A DNA stretch of 64,000 nucleotides from Candidatus Omnitrophota bacterium (GTDB taxonomy: Bacteria > Omnitrophota > Gorgyraeia > Gygaellales > JAQTUX01): NCBI GenBank assembly GCA_028707125.1, contig JAQTUX010000001.1:304707-368706 (forward strand), in the 5' to 3' direction. Positions 18,018-27,822 of the stretch are shown here, in pieces (position 1 is the first letter of the stretch; every line of letters starts with the position of its first letter). Both the position numbers and the translations under genes were made by a program. A model generated the notes under the pieces. The model saw only the letters and a program-made list of their open reading frames with translations. It was not told where the DNA came from and ran no database searches.

Positions 18018-19037
18018 GTGATACAGATCAAGCCAGAGCGGATAAAACGGCTGCGCGCGACGCTAGACGATATTTCTTACGATGTTATAAGCAGAGATGT
18101 CGGAGAGGCAGCGGCACACCGGCTTCCGGAAAAGATCAAGGTATTTATCGATCTTTTTGTTTTGGGTTCAAGTATCAAGCCGCCCTTGGTAAAAAAGGCC
18201 CTGGGAAGACAGTCCTTTGAGGATCTGTCGCGCCTTGGCCTTATCAGCTCTGATAAAGAGCGCGTAAAGCCCAAATACAGGATAAGGTCGTTTAATAATT
18301 ATTACTTTTTATATGAAAAAGGCAGCAACAGGCATATAGATTTCGTGTACCTGGATCAGGATTCTTTTCATCTGGCTGAAAACCTTCCCTATAATTTCAA
18401 AGCTAAAAACGCGCTTGACCTGTGCACGGGAAGCGGCATACAGGCGGTCCTTTTATCAAAAACAGCCGAACGCGTCACCGCGGTTGAACTGTCTTCCAGA
18501 ACCGCGGAGGTGGCGCGGTTTAATATCATATTGAACGGGCTTTCAAAGAAAGTATCGGTATTGCAGGGTGACATATACGCCCCCGTGGGCAGGCGCAGGT
18601 TCGACCTTATCGTTTCCAACCCGCCCTTTATGCCTGTGCCCGACAATATAACCTATCCGCTTTGCGGCAGGGGAGGAGAAGACGGGCTGCTGGTCAGCCG
18701 AAGGATAATCGACTCGTTGGACAAACATTTGACCAGAAAAGGCCTGGCGGTCTTCTTAAGCATTACCTTTGGCGACAGATACGCCCCGTTTATCCTTAAG
18801 AACCTTGAATCTGCCGCCAAGAGGGATGATTTTGACGTTGACCTCATTTTATTCAGGCGCACCCCAAAACACTCCGAGATATCGGGAAGGGCGGCCACCT
18901 TGCGTAAAGATAACGGCGTAAACCCGCTGGATGAGATGAGGCGGATCTACAAACAGGCGGGCGCTGACCACATTTACGTGTATCTTGTGAAGATTAAAAG
19001 GGGCAGCGGCTCTGTGAGGGTCATAGACCTATGTTGA
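18018..19037 (+). CDS. Class I SAM-dependent methyltransferase, HemK/PrmC-like
   Basis: A 339-residue methyltransferase. The N-terminal 100 residues are helical and possibly contact the substrate. The Rossmann core has motif I LDLCTGSGIQAV (around 134-144), motif II AVELSS and, at 201-204, NPPF. The NPPF/Y motif is typical of enzymes that methylate planar nitrogens, such as the amide of Gln in PrmC or adenine N6, so amide or amine N-methylation is likely. The start is GTG 18018. It lies between an rSAM and a HemW-like rSAM gene, so the target may be a product of this pathway and not a translation release factor. Confidence 0.83.
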   Translation: MIQIKPERIKRLRATLDDISYDVISRDVGEAAAHRLPEKIKVFIDLFVLGSSIKPPLVKKALGRQSFEDLSRLGLISSDKERVKPKYRIRSFNNYYFLYEKGSNRHIDFVYLDQDSFHLAENLPYNFKAKNALDLCTGSGIQAVLLSKTAERVTAVELSSRTAEVARFNIILNGLSKKVSVLQGDIYAPVGRRRFDLIVSNPPFMPVPDNITYPLCGRGGEDGLLVSRRIIDSLDKHLTRKGLAVFLSITFGDRYAPFILKNLESAAKRDDFDVDLILFRRTPKHSEISGRAATLRKDNGVNPLDEMRRIYKQAGADHIYVYLVKIKRGSGSVRVIDLC

Positions 19038-19085
19038 AAGTCCTTATGCTTCAGTTATCCGTAACCGGCAGCGTTGTTTGATTAA

Positions 19086-20663
19086 ATGAATAAGGTACCC
19101 TATACAAAATCAATGTTCATCAAAGACATGCTTTTAAGCCGGAGAAAGCTGGCGGTTTATATCCATATACCGTTTTGCCGGCGCAAATGCGCGTATTGTT
19201 ATTTCTTTTCGCGCGCCGGATCAACCCTGTCCGAACGAGACAGCTATATCCGAAAGGTATGCGATGAGCTGCGCATTTACAGCGAGGTATTCCGGAGGCG
19301 GCGCGACAGCATAGCGGCGGTGTACATAGGGGGCGGCAGTCCTTCTTTGCTTAATAAGAGGCAATTGAGATCCCTGTTGTCCTGCATAGATGAGGTTATA
19401 AGGCCGGCAGAATTCCCTTCCGTTAAACAGCTCACTGTGGAGGTGAACCCCGAGATGTTCGCGCGGCGGGAATGTGAGGAAAAACTGGCTATAATGAAGT
19501 CGTATTCGGTCAACCGCCTTAGTTTTGGCGTCCAGGCCTTTAACAATGCCGTGCTCAGAAAGAATGGGTGCATTCACCGCCTGTCGCATATATACAATGC
19601 GGTCAATAAGGCAACGCTTAACGGATTCAGTTACAATATTGACCTGATGTTCGGCCTGCCGGGAAGCGATTTTGGGTCGTGCATTGATACCATATTTTCC
19701 GCGATAGGCATACTGCCGCCCCATATTCAGCTCAACGCCCCCATTCATTACGTGCGCGGCAACAGGCCGTCCGGCCGCGTGCTTAGCCCCGTAGCGCAGG
19801 GCCTGCTGGCCATGATCGCCAGGATACTGTTGTTGAAGCTGCGTTATGGCCATAGCCCGTACCGTTATTTAACAGAGCTTTCGTTAAAGCGCGATGACCT
19901 GAATGTATTTTCGCATCTCCAATGGACGGGGTCTTCAGACGTGATAGGGATCGGTTCTTCCGCGCGGTCAGTGTATATTAAACGCAATATTATCGCGCGG
20001 AATACGGCCGATACCCGCAAGTATTGCATGAGCGATAGGGAATTTACTTTTGACAAGGCGAACTTCAATTATAAGCGGCTGCTGAAGCAGGGAGTTATAG
20101 AAGAATTCTTTAAGGAGAGATTGATAAAACCGCCCCTGCCCCTGCGCCGTTGCGGCAAGGTTATTATACGCAAAAAGAGCGCGGCCTATGTTCTGGCAGT
20201 TTTAAAAGGCATAGAAAGCGAGGTCAACGGCTTAAGTGACGCGGCATTTTTCCATTACCGTCAGGCCATGGATATTATACCCGGTAATTCTCTCGCGTAC
20301 TTTTGTATGGCTGACCTGTTCCTGCTCGAAGGCAGGCCCGGCCCGGCCCTGGAATATATCAGCGGCTTTCCCCTGAATAATAACAGCGCGCGGATGCTTT
20401 CAATCCTGTTCTTGCTGGCGAAGAATGCCGGAGAGGAAAGATGCGTAAGGATACTGGCAAAGAAACTAAAGGATGACGGGGTGGAAATTAACGGGCTGGA
20501 TATAAGGCATTATCACTATGCAGGCCTTCGCCCTCCGATAAAGCGCATGCGCCGGCTATTTAAGGAGTGCAGAGCGCTGGCGCGGATGTGCGGGATGACA
20601 TTAGATTTTAAAGATCCCCTTAAAAGGGAGCATGAGGGATTAAAACTTATTAAATCATTATGA
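19086..20663 (+). CDS. HemW/HemN-like radical SAM protein with C-terminal extension
   Basis: A 525-residue protein. The N-terminus has the HemN/HemW signature VYIHIPFCRRKCAYCYF, with cluster cysteines at 31, 35 and 38, then YIGGGSPS, LTVEVNPE and RLSFGVQAF. That is the HemW/HemN-type TIM barrel, so it is not a SPASM protein. HemW proteins bind heme, HemN oxidises coproporphyrinogen, and other relatives act as methylases or cyclopropanases. The last 170 residues are an added tail with a TPR-like look (FFHYRQAMDIIPGNSLAYFCMADLF), which argues against a plain heme enzyme. There is no clear Shine-Dalgarno site before ATG 19086. It overlaps the next gene by four bases. Confidence 0.85.
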   Translation: MNKVPYTKSMFIKDMLLSRRKLAVYIHIPFCRRKCAYCYFFSRAGSTLSERDSYIRKVCDELRIYSEVFRRRRDSIAAVYIGGGSPSLLNKRQLRSLLSCIDEVIRPAEFPSVKQLTVEVNPEMFARRECEEKLAIMKSYSVNRLSFGVQAFNNAVLRKNGCIHRLSHIYNAVNKATLNGFSYNIDLMFGLPGSDFGSCIDTIFSAIGILPPHIQLNAPIHYVRGNRPSGRVLSPVAQGLLAMIARILLLKLRYGHSPYRYLTELSLKRDDLNVFSHLQWTGSSDVIGIGSSARSVYIKRNIIARNTADTRKYCMSDREFTFDKANFNYKRLLKQGVIEEFFKERLIKPPLPLRRCGKVIIRKKSAAYVLAVLKGIESEVNGLSDAAFFHYRQAMDIIPGNSLAYFCMADLFLLEGRPGPALEYISGFPLNNNSARMLSILFLLAKNAGEERCVRILAKKLKDDGVEINGLDIRHYHYAGLRPPIKRMRRLFKECRALARMCGMTLDFKDPLKREHEGLKLIKSL

Positions 20664-22396
20664 GGGCCAATTCAAATAACCTGATACTTGCCTCCGCGCT
20701 GATATTGGTCGTTATCGTCCGTTTTCAAGGTTTGGGCAGCGGGCTTCCTTTTCAGTTTGTCAGGGGCGAACCCATAGGCTTTACGGCAGCGCGCGTGCGG
20801 GGGCTGGATATAAAGTCAATGCGGGGCCGGTATCCCAATTTCCTGCCGATAAGCATAAAGATCGCCGAAGGCGTATTGAGCTATCTAAAGCTGGATAAGC
20901 CGATCCTCGCCGCTTATGGACTTTCGCCCCGGGAAGAAAAAACGTCATTTTTCCTTTCTCAGATAATCTGCCGTTTTTATTCGGCTTTGTTCGGGATAAT
21001 GGGGATCATCGCTGTATTTCTATTTTCTAAACGGTATTTGTCATACACCGTGGGGCTCATTGCCGCGTTTCTGCTTTGCGTTCACCCGCTCCACTTTTTT
21101 TACTCCCATTTTGACACGCCCCATATCACGCAGTCATTTTTTATAATCCTGACCGCCTTTGCCGGATATAACGCGCTGCGAAGAATGAGTGTTGTTAACT
21201 TTCTGGCACTCGGCCTGGTTTCCGGCCTGACGGCTTCAACGCTGCAAAACGGCCTTCTGACATTACCCTTTTTCTGCTGGTTGTTTTTTTATTCTCAGAA
21301 GGGCAGGGCCTTTTCCGGGAAGGATTGGCGCCTTCTTTTTGCAGCGCTGGCGGCCTTCGGCTTATGCGCCCGCATGGTGGGTTATTCATCCGCGTCCACA
21401 GGGGGAGATTCGCTTCGTTTCGGTTTTCTCACGAGCCCGGATATGCCGGCAATCGTCTTGAATAACGCGCACGAGATATTTTTAAGGGAGTTTGGATTCA
21501 AAGGGTTCCGGTTTATGGGATACATCTTGATGCGCACAAGCCCGGTTATGCTGCTGTTCGCCGTTTTCGGCGGCGTTATGATATTGCTTGACAAAAAAAG
21601 GCTTAAGTCGTATCTGCCTTTATTTGTGCTTTATGGTCTGTTCATATTCGCTCACGGGACATATAATATGACCACAGAGCGTTATTTTACCGAACCGCTG
21701 CCGCTTATGGCGTTGTTGGCGGCGGAGACGGTCATATTTTTAAAAGAGCGGATAGTCCAGCGTTTCCCCATGAGGCGCGGATGGCTGGCGGCGTCTGTGC
21801 TGGTGGTTTTTATCGCTGCCCCCATGTGCCTTAGGGATGCCGGCATAAATAATTTCCTGAAAAGCAAGAGCACATATACGTTGCTATACGAATGGATGGT
21901 GGATCAACGACGGTCATTCGAAGGCAAAAGGGTGCTTTTTCTGACGAATGTCGGCATGCAGAATGAATCCCTGTTCTTTAAGGCGGCAGACATTATTTTT
22001 ACCCACAGTAATGTATTTTCCGGAGACAGGCAAGGTCTGCTTAAGGCGGCTGCCGGGCAAAAGATAGATTATATTATTACTTCAGAATCGTCGTGTTCCT
22101 TGCAGCTGCGTGAGGGGGCCTTTCAGCTTCTGCCGGAGTTTCCTGGATTCGCCAAAATGATAAAGACATTTAACCCCTTAAGGAAGGCGCCTGTTTCAGC
22201 CGTGCCCATTCTTGAGGAATGCAGGCAGCTCGCCTATGAGGAGCGGCTTTACGGCGTGACATTGAAGCAGGATTATTTGTGCTCGGCGATGTTTTTTAGC
22301 GCCCTGAGCTATAATATGCACCTGTATTACAGGCACGCGGAGCGCCCCGGGCCGATGCTTGCCGTGTACAGGGTAACAGCGGAAGATAATGATTAA
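20660..22396 (+). CDS. GT-C type membrane glycosyltransferase (ArnT/PMT-like)
   Basis: A 578-residue polytopic membrane protein with about ten hydrophobic helices in the first 400 residues and a soluble C-terminal domain (about 410-578), typical of GT-C enzymes such as ArnT and protein O-mannosyltransferases that use polyprenyl-phosphate sugars outside the membrane. The segment SHFDTPHITQSF in the loop after an early helix could supply the acidic residue of the active site. The family call rests on topology and overall shape, so it is moderate. A second such gene lies at 49638. It overlaps the HemW-like gene by four bases and the UbiU-like gene by eight. Confidence 0.7.
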   Translation: MRANSNNLILASALILVVIVRFQGLGSGLPFQFVRGEPIGFTAARVRGLDIKSMRGRYPNFLPISIKIAEGVLSYLKLDKPILAAYGLSPREEKTSFFLSQIICRFYSALFGIMGIIAVFLFSKRYLSYTVGLIAAFLLCVHPLHFFYSHFDTPHITQSFFIILTAFAGYNALRRMSVVNFLALGLVSGLTASTLQNGLLTLPFFCWLFFYSQKGRAFSGKDWRLLFAALAAFGLCARMVGYSSASTGGDSLRFGFLTSPDMPAIVLNNAHEIFLREFGFKGFRFMGYILMRTSPVMLLFAVFGGVMILLDKKRLKSYLPLFVLYGLFIFAHGTYNMTTERYFTEPLPLMALLAAETVIFLKERIVQRFPMRRGWLAASVLVVFIAAPMCLRDAGINNFLKSKSTYTLLYEWMVDQRRSFEGKRVLFLTNVGMQNESLFFKAADIIFTHSNVFSGDRQGLLKAAAGQKIDYIITSESSCSLQLREGAFQLLPEFPGFAKMIKTFNPLRKAPVSAVPILEECRQLAYEERLYGVTLKQDYLCSAMFFSALSYNMHLYYRHAERPGPMLAVYRVTAEDND

Positions 22397-23429
22397 GATC
22401 ACAGCGCCGTTTAACAGCAGGGATGAAGTGAAGATAATGGCCGGATACGGGGCGGATGAGCTTTACTGCGGCTATCTTGCGCCTGAGTGGGCCAGGCATT
22501 ATTCAAACCTTGAATTTGAAAGAAAAGGGGGGGTGGAAAGCAATTTTACGGATTTGGACGAACTTAATAAATCGGTTGAGCTGGCGCACCGCTATAATAT
22601 CCCTGTTTTTCTCGCCTTGAACGGGCTTTACGTAAGACATCAATATCCGCTCCTTTTGAAGATTATCGATAAACTCAGGCAGATTGATTTTGACGCCTTT
22701 ATAGTCGCGGATATGGGCCTGATATTAACGCTGGTTGAGCGCGATATCGGCAAAAAGCTCCACATATCCACGGGAGGCACGGTATTCAATACGGACGCGG
22801 TGGGTTTCTACCGCAGGTTCTCTCCGGAGCGCGTCATTTTAGACCGTCAGCTTACAATCCGGCAGATCAGCGGACTGGTCAAGAGAAACCCGGGCGTGGA
22901 TTTTGAGGCCTTCATTTTCAGTACGATCTGCGTTCACATAGACGGGTTTTGTACATTTATGCATTCATACGGCGCAAACAGGGAAGAAAGTATCGCGCAC
23001 TGCTCAGGGCTGGATCCAAAGCTGTATTTCGCCACAACATACGATCCCGAGGCTTTTGAGGATGCCTGCTCTTTGCGCTACGCCGTTAAAGTTTATGAAC
23101 AAGGTAGGGCGGCCAGCCGCAAAAATAATGTAATGCCCGCTTTTTATAAACGTCAGATGGACGGTATGGCCTGCGGGATATGCGCGATGTACGACCTGAA
23201 TAAGGCGGGGGTAAGGGCGGTCAAGGTGGTGGGAAGGCAGGTTGGCCGTATAAGACGGTTGAAGAGCGTGGAATTCGTCGCGCGGGCGCGCGCCTTATTG
23301 GATGCGGATCCCGCTATTAAACGGAAAGAATTTATTCGGCGCTGTAAAGATATGTATCGCGAAGTTTGGGAATATAAAGGCCGGTGCAAAGGGAACAACT
23401 GCTATCATCCTTCTTTTGCGCGCGATTAA
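22389..23429 (+). CDS. U32 family protein, UbiU-like (pair A)
   Basis: A 346-residue U32-family protein. The opening APFNSRDEVKIMAGYGADELYCGY is typical. The family's Fe-S ligands are visible as C181 and C188 (ICVHIDGFC, C-x6-C) and C205. The spacings of 7 and 17 equal those I recall between the first three ligands of E. coli UbiU; the fourth ligand is probably in the later CGIC (C262, C265). UbiU/UbiV and relatives are oxygen-independent hydroxylases that use a [4Fe-4S] cluster, not peptidases. It is followed after 18 bases by a UbiV-like gene, so a heterodimer is likely. The hydroxylation target is unknown. Confidence 0.85.
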   Translation: MIKITAPFNSRDEVKIMAGYGADELYCGYLAPEWARHYSNLEFERKGGVESNFTDLDELNKSVELAHRYNIPVFLALNGLYVRHQYPLLLKIIDKLRQIDFDAFIVADMGLILTLVERDIGKKLHISTGGTVFNTDAVGFYRRFSPERVILDRQLTIRQISGLVKRNPGVDFEAFIFSTICVHIDGFCTFMHSYGANREESIAHCSGLDPKLYFATTYDPEAFEDACSLRYAVKVYEQGRAASRKNNVMPAFYKRQMDGMACGICAMYDLNKAGVRAVKVVGRQVGRIRRLKSVEFVARARALLDADPAIKRKEFIRRCKDMYREVWEYKGRCKGNNCYHPSFARD

Positions 23430-23447
23430 AACAAAGGGAACATCCGG

Positions 23448-24314
23448 ATGGAAAAAGCGGTTTATATAGCGGATAAAAGGCGGCTGAAGAGTTTGAAGAA
23501 GGGCGCGGCCACAAGGATCTATTTCGGGGCTGAGTTCTGCGAGCGGCTTATCCCTTCCATTGGGGAGTGCAGGGAGGTTATTTCCCGGGCGCGCGATAAA
23601 GGCATGGATTTCTCGCTGGTCACTCCTTATGTGACCGACACAGGTATCAGCCGCCTAAGGTGTTTATTCGATCTTATGTCCTGCCTGGATGTGCCCGTTG
23701 AGGTGATAGTGAATGATTGGGGTGTTTTGGGCCGGTTGCGTAATGAATATACCGGACTTGTGCCTGTTCTGGGGCGTCTTTTGACCAAGCAGAAGAGGGG
23801 GCCGCGCATAAGGCGGCTGCTGGAAAGGCGCCTTCCTTCAAAGATCATCCGGCCGAAAGAGCCGTCGCGGCAGGGCGCAATGATTATTGTCGCCGAGAAA
23901 CTTCCTCCGGATACCGATTTTTATTACCGCGGTTCCAGTGTCACGAGCGTGCCCGTAATCCATAAATTTCTTAAAGAAAATAACGTATACAGGATCGAGA
24001 TTGATAACCTTCTGCAGGGTATTTATCTGGAGATGGAGAATTCAGGCATTTCGGTGTCCGTCTATACGCCCTACGCGTATATATCGACTACGATGTTCTG
24101 CCCTACTGTCGGCTGCGAACGGAAGAAAAAGCCGTTTTTAAGGGTGCGCCCCTGCGTGAAAGAATGCCGCAGGTACACATTCCGCCTGAGGCATAAAAGC
24201 ATGCCGGAAGATATCATTTTAAAAGGGAACACGCAATTTTACAAAAACGGCCTCGGCTCGATCAGAAAATTAGAGCAGGCAGGTATAGATCGTATAGTGT
24301 ATCAGCAATTGTAA
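23448..24314 (+). CDS. U32 family protein, UbiV-like (pair A)
   Basis: A 288-residue partner of the UbiU-like protein. C31 (GAEFC), C223, C236 and C240 form the expected set, the last two as CxxxC (PCVKEC). The spacings of 13 and 4 equal those I recall for the last three ligands of E. coli UbiV. An extra C218 lies close by. NDWGVL at about 89-94 and LGRLLTKQKR at about 108-117 are shared with the second copy at 33944. It would form a Fe-S heterodimer that hydroxylates its substrate without oxygen. AAAGGGA precedes ATG 23448. The SGNH-TPR gene follows after 15 bases. Confidence 0.83.
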   Translation: MEKAVYIADKRRLKSLKKGAATRIYFGAEFCERLIPSIGECREVISRARDKGMDFSLVTPYVTDTGISRLRCLFDLMSCLDVPVEVIVNDWGVLGRLRNEYTGLVPVLGRLLTKQKRGPRIRRLLERRLPSKIIRPKEPSRQGAMIIVAEKLPPDTDFYYRGSSVTSVPVIHKFLKENNVYRIEIDNLLQGIYLEMENSGISVSVYTPYAYISTTMFCPTVGCERKKKPFLRVRPCVKECRRYTFRLRHKSMPEDIILKGNTQFYKNGLGSIRKLEQAGIDRIVYQQL

Positions 24315-24329
24315 TTTAAGGGTGGGGTT

Positions 24330-25730
24330 GTGATCGTGACACGGATCAAACATAAGTTTTTCCTGATGTTCGGTGCTGTTTTAGTTTTCCTGCTCATGCT
24401 TGAGGTCGTATTTCGCATAGCGGGATTCATTCTGCTGTCGTTTCAGGAGAGGGATAACCCGGTTTTGCTGGATAAACAGGAGGAGCTCCGTATTGTGTGC
24501 CTGGGAGAGTCCACCACCGCCTTCGGCGGCAGGGATTCTTATCCTTATCAATTGCAGGAGGTCCTGAGCGCCAGGATCCCCGGGGTTAAATTCAAGGTCA
24601 TCAACAAAGGCGTTGCCGGAGTTGATACGGCGTTTTTCCTTTCCAAACTTGATGAGAATTTGGCCAGATATAAGCCCGATATGGTCATTACGATGTTGGG
24701 GACCAACCAGAATGATAATTCAATGAAATTTGAGGAAACACTGAGATTCAGGATAAAGCTGCTGGTGTATGAAATCAAGGTCTATAAGATGGTACGCCTG
24801 CTTTTTGACAGGATGAGGGTTAAATCCCGCAACCGCATCTACGATAGAATGTATATGCCGCCGAATGAGGCGGGCGCCGGAGTGGCCCCTGATAGCGACC
24901 GCGCATACACGGAGATGGGGTTTATGGAGAAAGAGCAGGGCCGCCGCATCAGGGCGCTGGGACATTTCAAAAAGGCGATCCGGATGAATCCTTCAAACAG
25001 CTGGGCGCGTGTCGGCCTGGCCATGGTTTATAAAGAGATGGGCAGATTGGATGAGGCAATAGGCGCGCTCAGGGCCGCTATAGAAATAAACCCTTTGAGC
25101 GAGGCAGGCAACAGGGAGCTGGCGTGGTGCCTAAAGAAACAAAAGAGGTATGATGAGGCGGGATCCATATATCAAAAGATCATTAAGGATATAAAACCGC
25201 AAAACGGCTTCCTGTATATGGAGGCGGGATTATTTTATAAAGAGATGGGCAGGTACCCGGAGGCGATTTCCGCCTTTGAGCGCGGTTTTGAGCTTAACCC
25301 TGAGACGGAAAACTTCTACGGCGACCTCGCCTTTTGTTATGAGCAGGCCGGCAAAGACGACCTGGCAAAGAGGTGCTATAGTAAATTTAATAAGTCGCTT
25401 TACACAACTTATAACCCCGCCACGATCTACAATTACAGGCAATTGCGTGACAGGATCCTGGCAAAAGGTATTTTGCTGGTTTGTATGCAATATCCGGTGC
25501 GTCCCGTGGAGCCGTTAAGGCGCATCCTTGAGGGGCGTGAAGTGGTCATCTTCGTTGATAACGAGCGGGTCTTCAAGATGGCGGTAGCCAGGGACGGCTA
25601 TGAGGAGTATTTTTATGATAATTTCCGCGGCGATTTCGGCCATTGTACCCGCAAGGGCAACCGGCTGCTTGCCGAAAACCTTGCCGGTGTGCTGGAAAGG
25701 GAATGTTTCCGGGAAAGGACGAAGATATGA
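24330..25730 (+). CDS. SGNH hydrolase with TPR insert (paralogue 2)
   Basis: A 466-residue paralogue of the gene at 6546, with the same order: N-terminal membrane helix (about 10-30), block I CLGESTTAFGG, MLGTNQND at block III, an inserted set of about four TPR units (roughly 190-345), and a C-terminal RGDFGHCTRKGN carrying the DxxH pair. The TPR insert is longer than in the first copy. The hydrolase probably acts in the periplasm, since the anchor is N-terminal. The start is GTG 24330 after GGGTGGGG; GTG 24336 is also possible. It overlaps the next rSAM gene by four bases (ATGA). Confidence 0.82.
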   Translation: MIVTRIKHKFFLMFGAVLVFLLMLEVVFRIAGFILLSFQERDNPVLLDKQEELRIVCLGESTTAFGGRDSYPYQLQEVLSARIPGVKFKVINKGVAGVDTAFFLSKLDENLARYKPDMVITMLGTNQNDNSMKFEETLRFRIKLLVYEIKVYKMVRLLFDRMRVKSRNRIYDRMYMPPNEAGAGVAPDSDRAYTEMGFMEKEQGRRIRALGHFKKAIRMNPSNSWARVGLAMVYKEMGRLDEAIGALRAAIEINPLSEAGNRELAWCLKKQKRYDEAGSIYQKIIKDIKPQNGFLYMEAGLFYKEMGRYPEAISAFERGFELNPETENFYGDLAFCYEQAGKDDLAKRCYSKFNKSLYTTYNPATIYNYRQLRDRILAKGILLVCMQYPVRPVEPLRRILEGREVVIFVDNERVFKMAVARDGYEEYFYDNFRGDFGHCTRKGNRLLAENLAGVLERECFRERTKI

Positions 25731-26716
25731 ATGTCGGATTGACGAACAGGTGTAATTTCAACTGTCCGTTTTGTTTTGCCAGGGACGCCATGTCCATCAG
25801 CAGGGCGATGAAGCAAGACAATGAGATCAGCATGGACAGTATAAACAAGGTAATAAGATTCCTTAAAAAGTCGGGGCAGGATACCTTTAATATGATAGGC
25901 GGCGAGCCCACGCTGCATTCCAGGTTCAGGGATATTTACGAGAAGATCGAGAATGAAGGCCTTGCCGTGTCGGTTTTTTCCAATGGCCTGATGCGCGAGG
26001 GCATAGCAGAGTTCCTCAGAGAAAGAAAAGGCCTCAGATGCGTCCTCATTAATATCCTTGAGCCGAGGCATTACACCAAGGAATTATGGGGCACGCTCAA
26101 CAGGGCCCTGTCTGTGCTCAAGGATAAGGCCGTCCTGAGTTTCAGGATATACGAAACGGCCTTCAGGATCGATTTTCTCATTCCTTTGATCGACCGCTAC
26201 GGCCTTTGCAGGGCAGTGAACCTGGCGCCGGCCTGCCCCAGCCTGAAAAGAAAAAACGTGTTTTTGCAAATAGAAGACCATAAACGGGTTTCCGCGAAGC
26301 TTCTGCGTTATTCATACAGGTTCCGGCAGCACCGGATAAAGTGGTATTCCGATAACGGATTTATATATTGCGCCTTTACGCGTGAGCAGCTTAAGGGGCT
26401 GTACGCAAACACAGGGTTTATCCCGGCTTGCGTATGCCGCGCGCCCGTAGAGGTGGCGCCGAATCTTACGGTATTCAGGTGTTTCGGCATGGCGGAAAAA
26501 TCCGACAGGGATATGAAGCTGACAGATTTCAGCGACCTGGCTTCGCTTGAGTGGTTTTTTGATAAAAAAACCTTTGTCTTGAAACGCGCCGGATTAAAGG
26601 ACGAATGTCTCTACTGCGGCGATATGGAAAAGGGCAATTGCGACGGCGGCTGCGCGGTGCATATTATCAGAAGATTTCCGGGTTATAAGACGGCATCGGC
26701 ACTGTATAAACAATGA
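25727..26716 (+). CDS. Small radical SAM protein, SPASM-like tail
   Basis: A 329-residue rSAM enzyme whose CxxxCxxC is at residues 9, 13 and 16 (RCNFNCPFC), almost at the N-terminus. IGGEPTLHSRF follows. The C-terminal third holds more cysteines (ACVCRA, FRCFG, CLYCGDMEKGNCDGGC), which suggests one or two auxiliary clusters of the SPASM kind. It and the next gene form a pair with about the same length and layout. The start is ATG 25727 with AAAGGA upstream; the frame is open back to 25643 only inside the previous gene. The substrate is unknown. Confidence 0.86.
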   Translation: MNVGLTNRCNFNCPFCFARDAMSISRAMKQDNEISMDSINKVIRFLKKSGQDTFNMIGGEPTLHSRFRDIYEKIENEGLAVSVFSNGLMREGIAEFLRERKGLRCVLINILEPRHYTKELWGTLNRALSVLKDKAVLSFRIYETAFRIDFLIPLIDRYGLCRAVNLAPACPSLKRKNVFLQIEDHKRVSAKLLRYSYRFRQHRIKWYSDNGFIYCAFTREQLKGLYANTGFIPACVCRAPVEVAPNLTVFRCFGMAEKSDRDMKLTDFSDLASLEWFFDKKTFVLKRAGLKDECLYCGDMEKGNCDGGCAVHIIRRFPGYKTASALYKQ

Positions 26717-27822
26717 TCGGGATAAACGTAAACATAAACAGTTATTGTGATCTTGATTGTCCATACTGTTTCGGCAAGGAGTATATGCGCAGCAGCGCTC
26801 ATAGGCTTGCCAGAAGCGAGATGACGTTTAACGGATTCAGGAAGGCCGTTGATTTCCTGAGGAGGGCCAGGGTGAATATCTGCAATATAGGCGGAGGCGA
26901 GCCCACCCTGCATCCGAGATTCATTCAATTCGCCGCCTACGCCCTTTCGCAGGGCTGTTTTCCGGTACAGGTTTATACGAACGGCTTATTTTCCGAACGC
27001 GTCCGAGGCGCGCTGACAGATATTAAAGATAAAAGAAGATTATTCTTTCTTTGGAATATCAATCATCCGAAGTCATATTCAAAAGACAACTGGAGGCGGC
27101 TCAATGAGAACTTAAGCGTTATCGCCGCTCTGGGCACCTCCAGTTTCGGGGTAAACTTATATAAGAGACGGCAGGACCTGGATTATGTTTATGAATTAGC
27201 GGATAGATATTCGCCTTTGCAGCTGCGTTTATGCGTTGCCCATCCGTCCGGTCCCGGGGCGCGCAATCGGTTTGTGGCAACCGGCGAAAGCCCGGCTGTG
27301 ATAAAGGACGCCATGAAACTGATAAGGGGCCTGCGGCGTCGAGGGATGAGGGTTATATTTGACTGCGGCATAGTGCCTTGCCTGTTGAGTGATAAGGACC
27401 TCGGCTTCCTCACCAGGCACGGCGTTCATTTAGGCGCCTGCCGCAACCTCGCCGTGATAGGGCCCGATCTGAGCGTCTTTAATTGTTTTCAGAACGACAG
27501 CGTTACGGACAGGAGGACTCTTGGAGATTTTTCTTCTCTTCAGGAGATAGAAAAGCATCTTTCTGAAATAAGGTCGCGATTCGATATGGTCTTTCTTTTC
27601 AAGGAATGCCTGCGCTGTCCGATGTCGTGCGACCTCGGATGCCTGGCTGAAAGGAAGATGATCGCCGCTGACTATGCCGGCTCCTTGCGGCGTACGCTCA
27701 AGAGGAAAGGCGCTGATCCCGGAGCCGGCCCGGCGATCGGGATGTTCCATTCCGGGCAGGAGAAAGAAGCCGGGGCGTATATTTACGGCAGCTCTTCCAG
27801 GGGCATTAAGGCCGGCAGATGA
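26713..27822 (+). CDS. Small radical SAM protein, SPASM-like tail (paralogue)
   Basis: A 369-residue rSAM enzyme with CxxxCxxC at residues 12, 16 and 19 (YCDLDCPYC) and GGGEPTLHPRF. It has the same auxiliary-cysteine layout as the gene before (GACRN, FNCFQ, CLRCPMSCDLGC). A 50-residue Gly/Lys-rich tail follows that I cannot assign. It overlaps the preceding gene by four bases and the next by four, so the three are likely co-translated. Whether the pair forms a heterodimer or acts in sequence on one substrate cannot be told. Confidence 0.86.
   Translation: MIGINVNINSYCDLDCPYCFGKEYMRSSAHRLARSEMTFNGFRKAVDFLRRARVNICNIGGGEPTLHPRFIQFAAYALSQGCFPVQVYTNGLFSERVRGALTDIKDKRRLFFLWNINHPKSYSKDNWRRLNENLSVIAALGTSSFGVNLYKRRQDLDYVYELADRYSPLQLRLCVAHPSGPGARNRFVATGESPAVIKDAMKLIRGLRRRGMRVIFDCGIVPCLLSDKDLGFLTRHGVHLGACRNLAVIGPDLSVFNCFQNDSVTDRRTLGDFSSLQEIEKHLSEIRSRFDMVFLFKECLRCPMSCDLGCLAERKMIAADYAGSLRRTLKRKGADPGAGPAIGMFHSGQEKEAGAYIYGSSSRGIKAGR

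Noticed and set aside
19034-19062. Promoter before the HemW-like gene
   Set aside because: TTGAAA is present, but no acceptable -10 lies at 16-18 bases.
19086-20663. Coproporphyrinogen dehydrogenase (HemN) for heme synthesis
   Set aside because: The motif fits HemN/HemW broadly, but the extra C-terminal region and lack of heme genes argue against naming it hemN.
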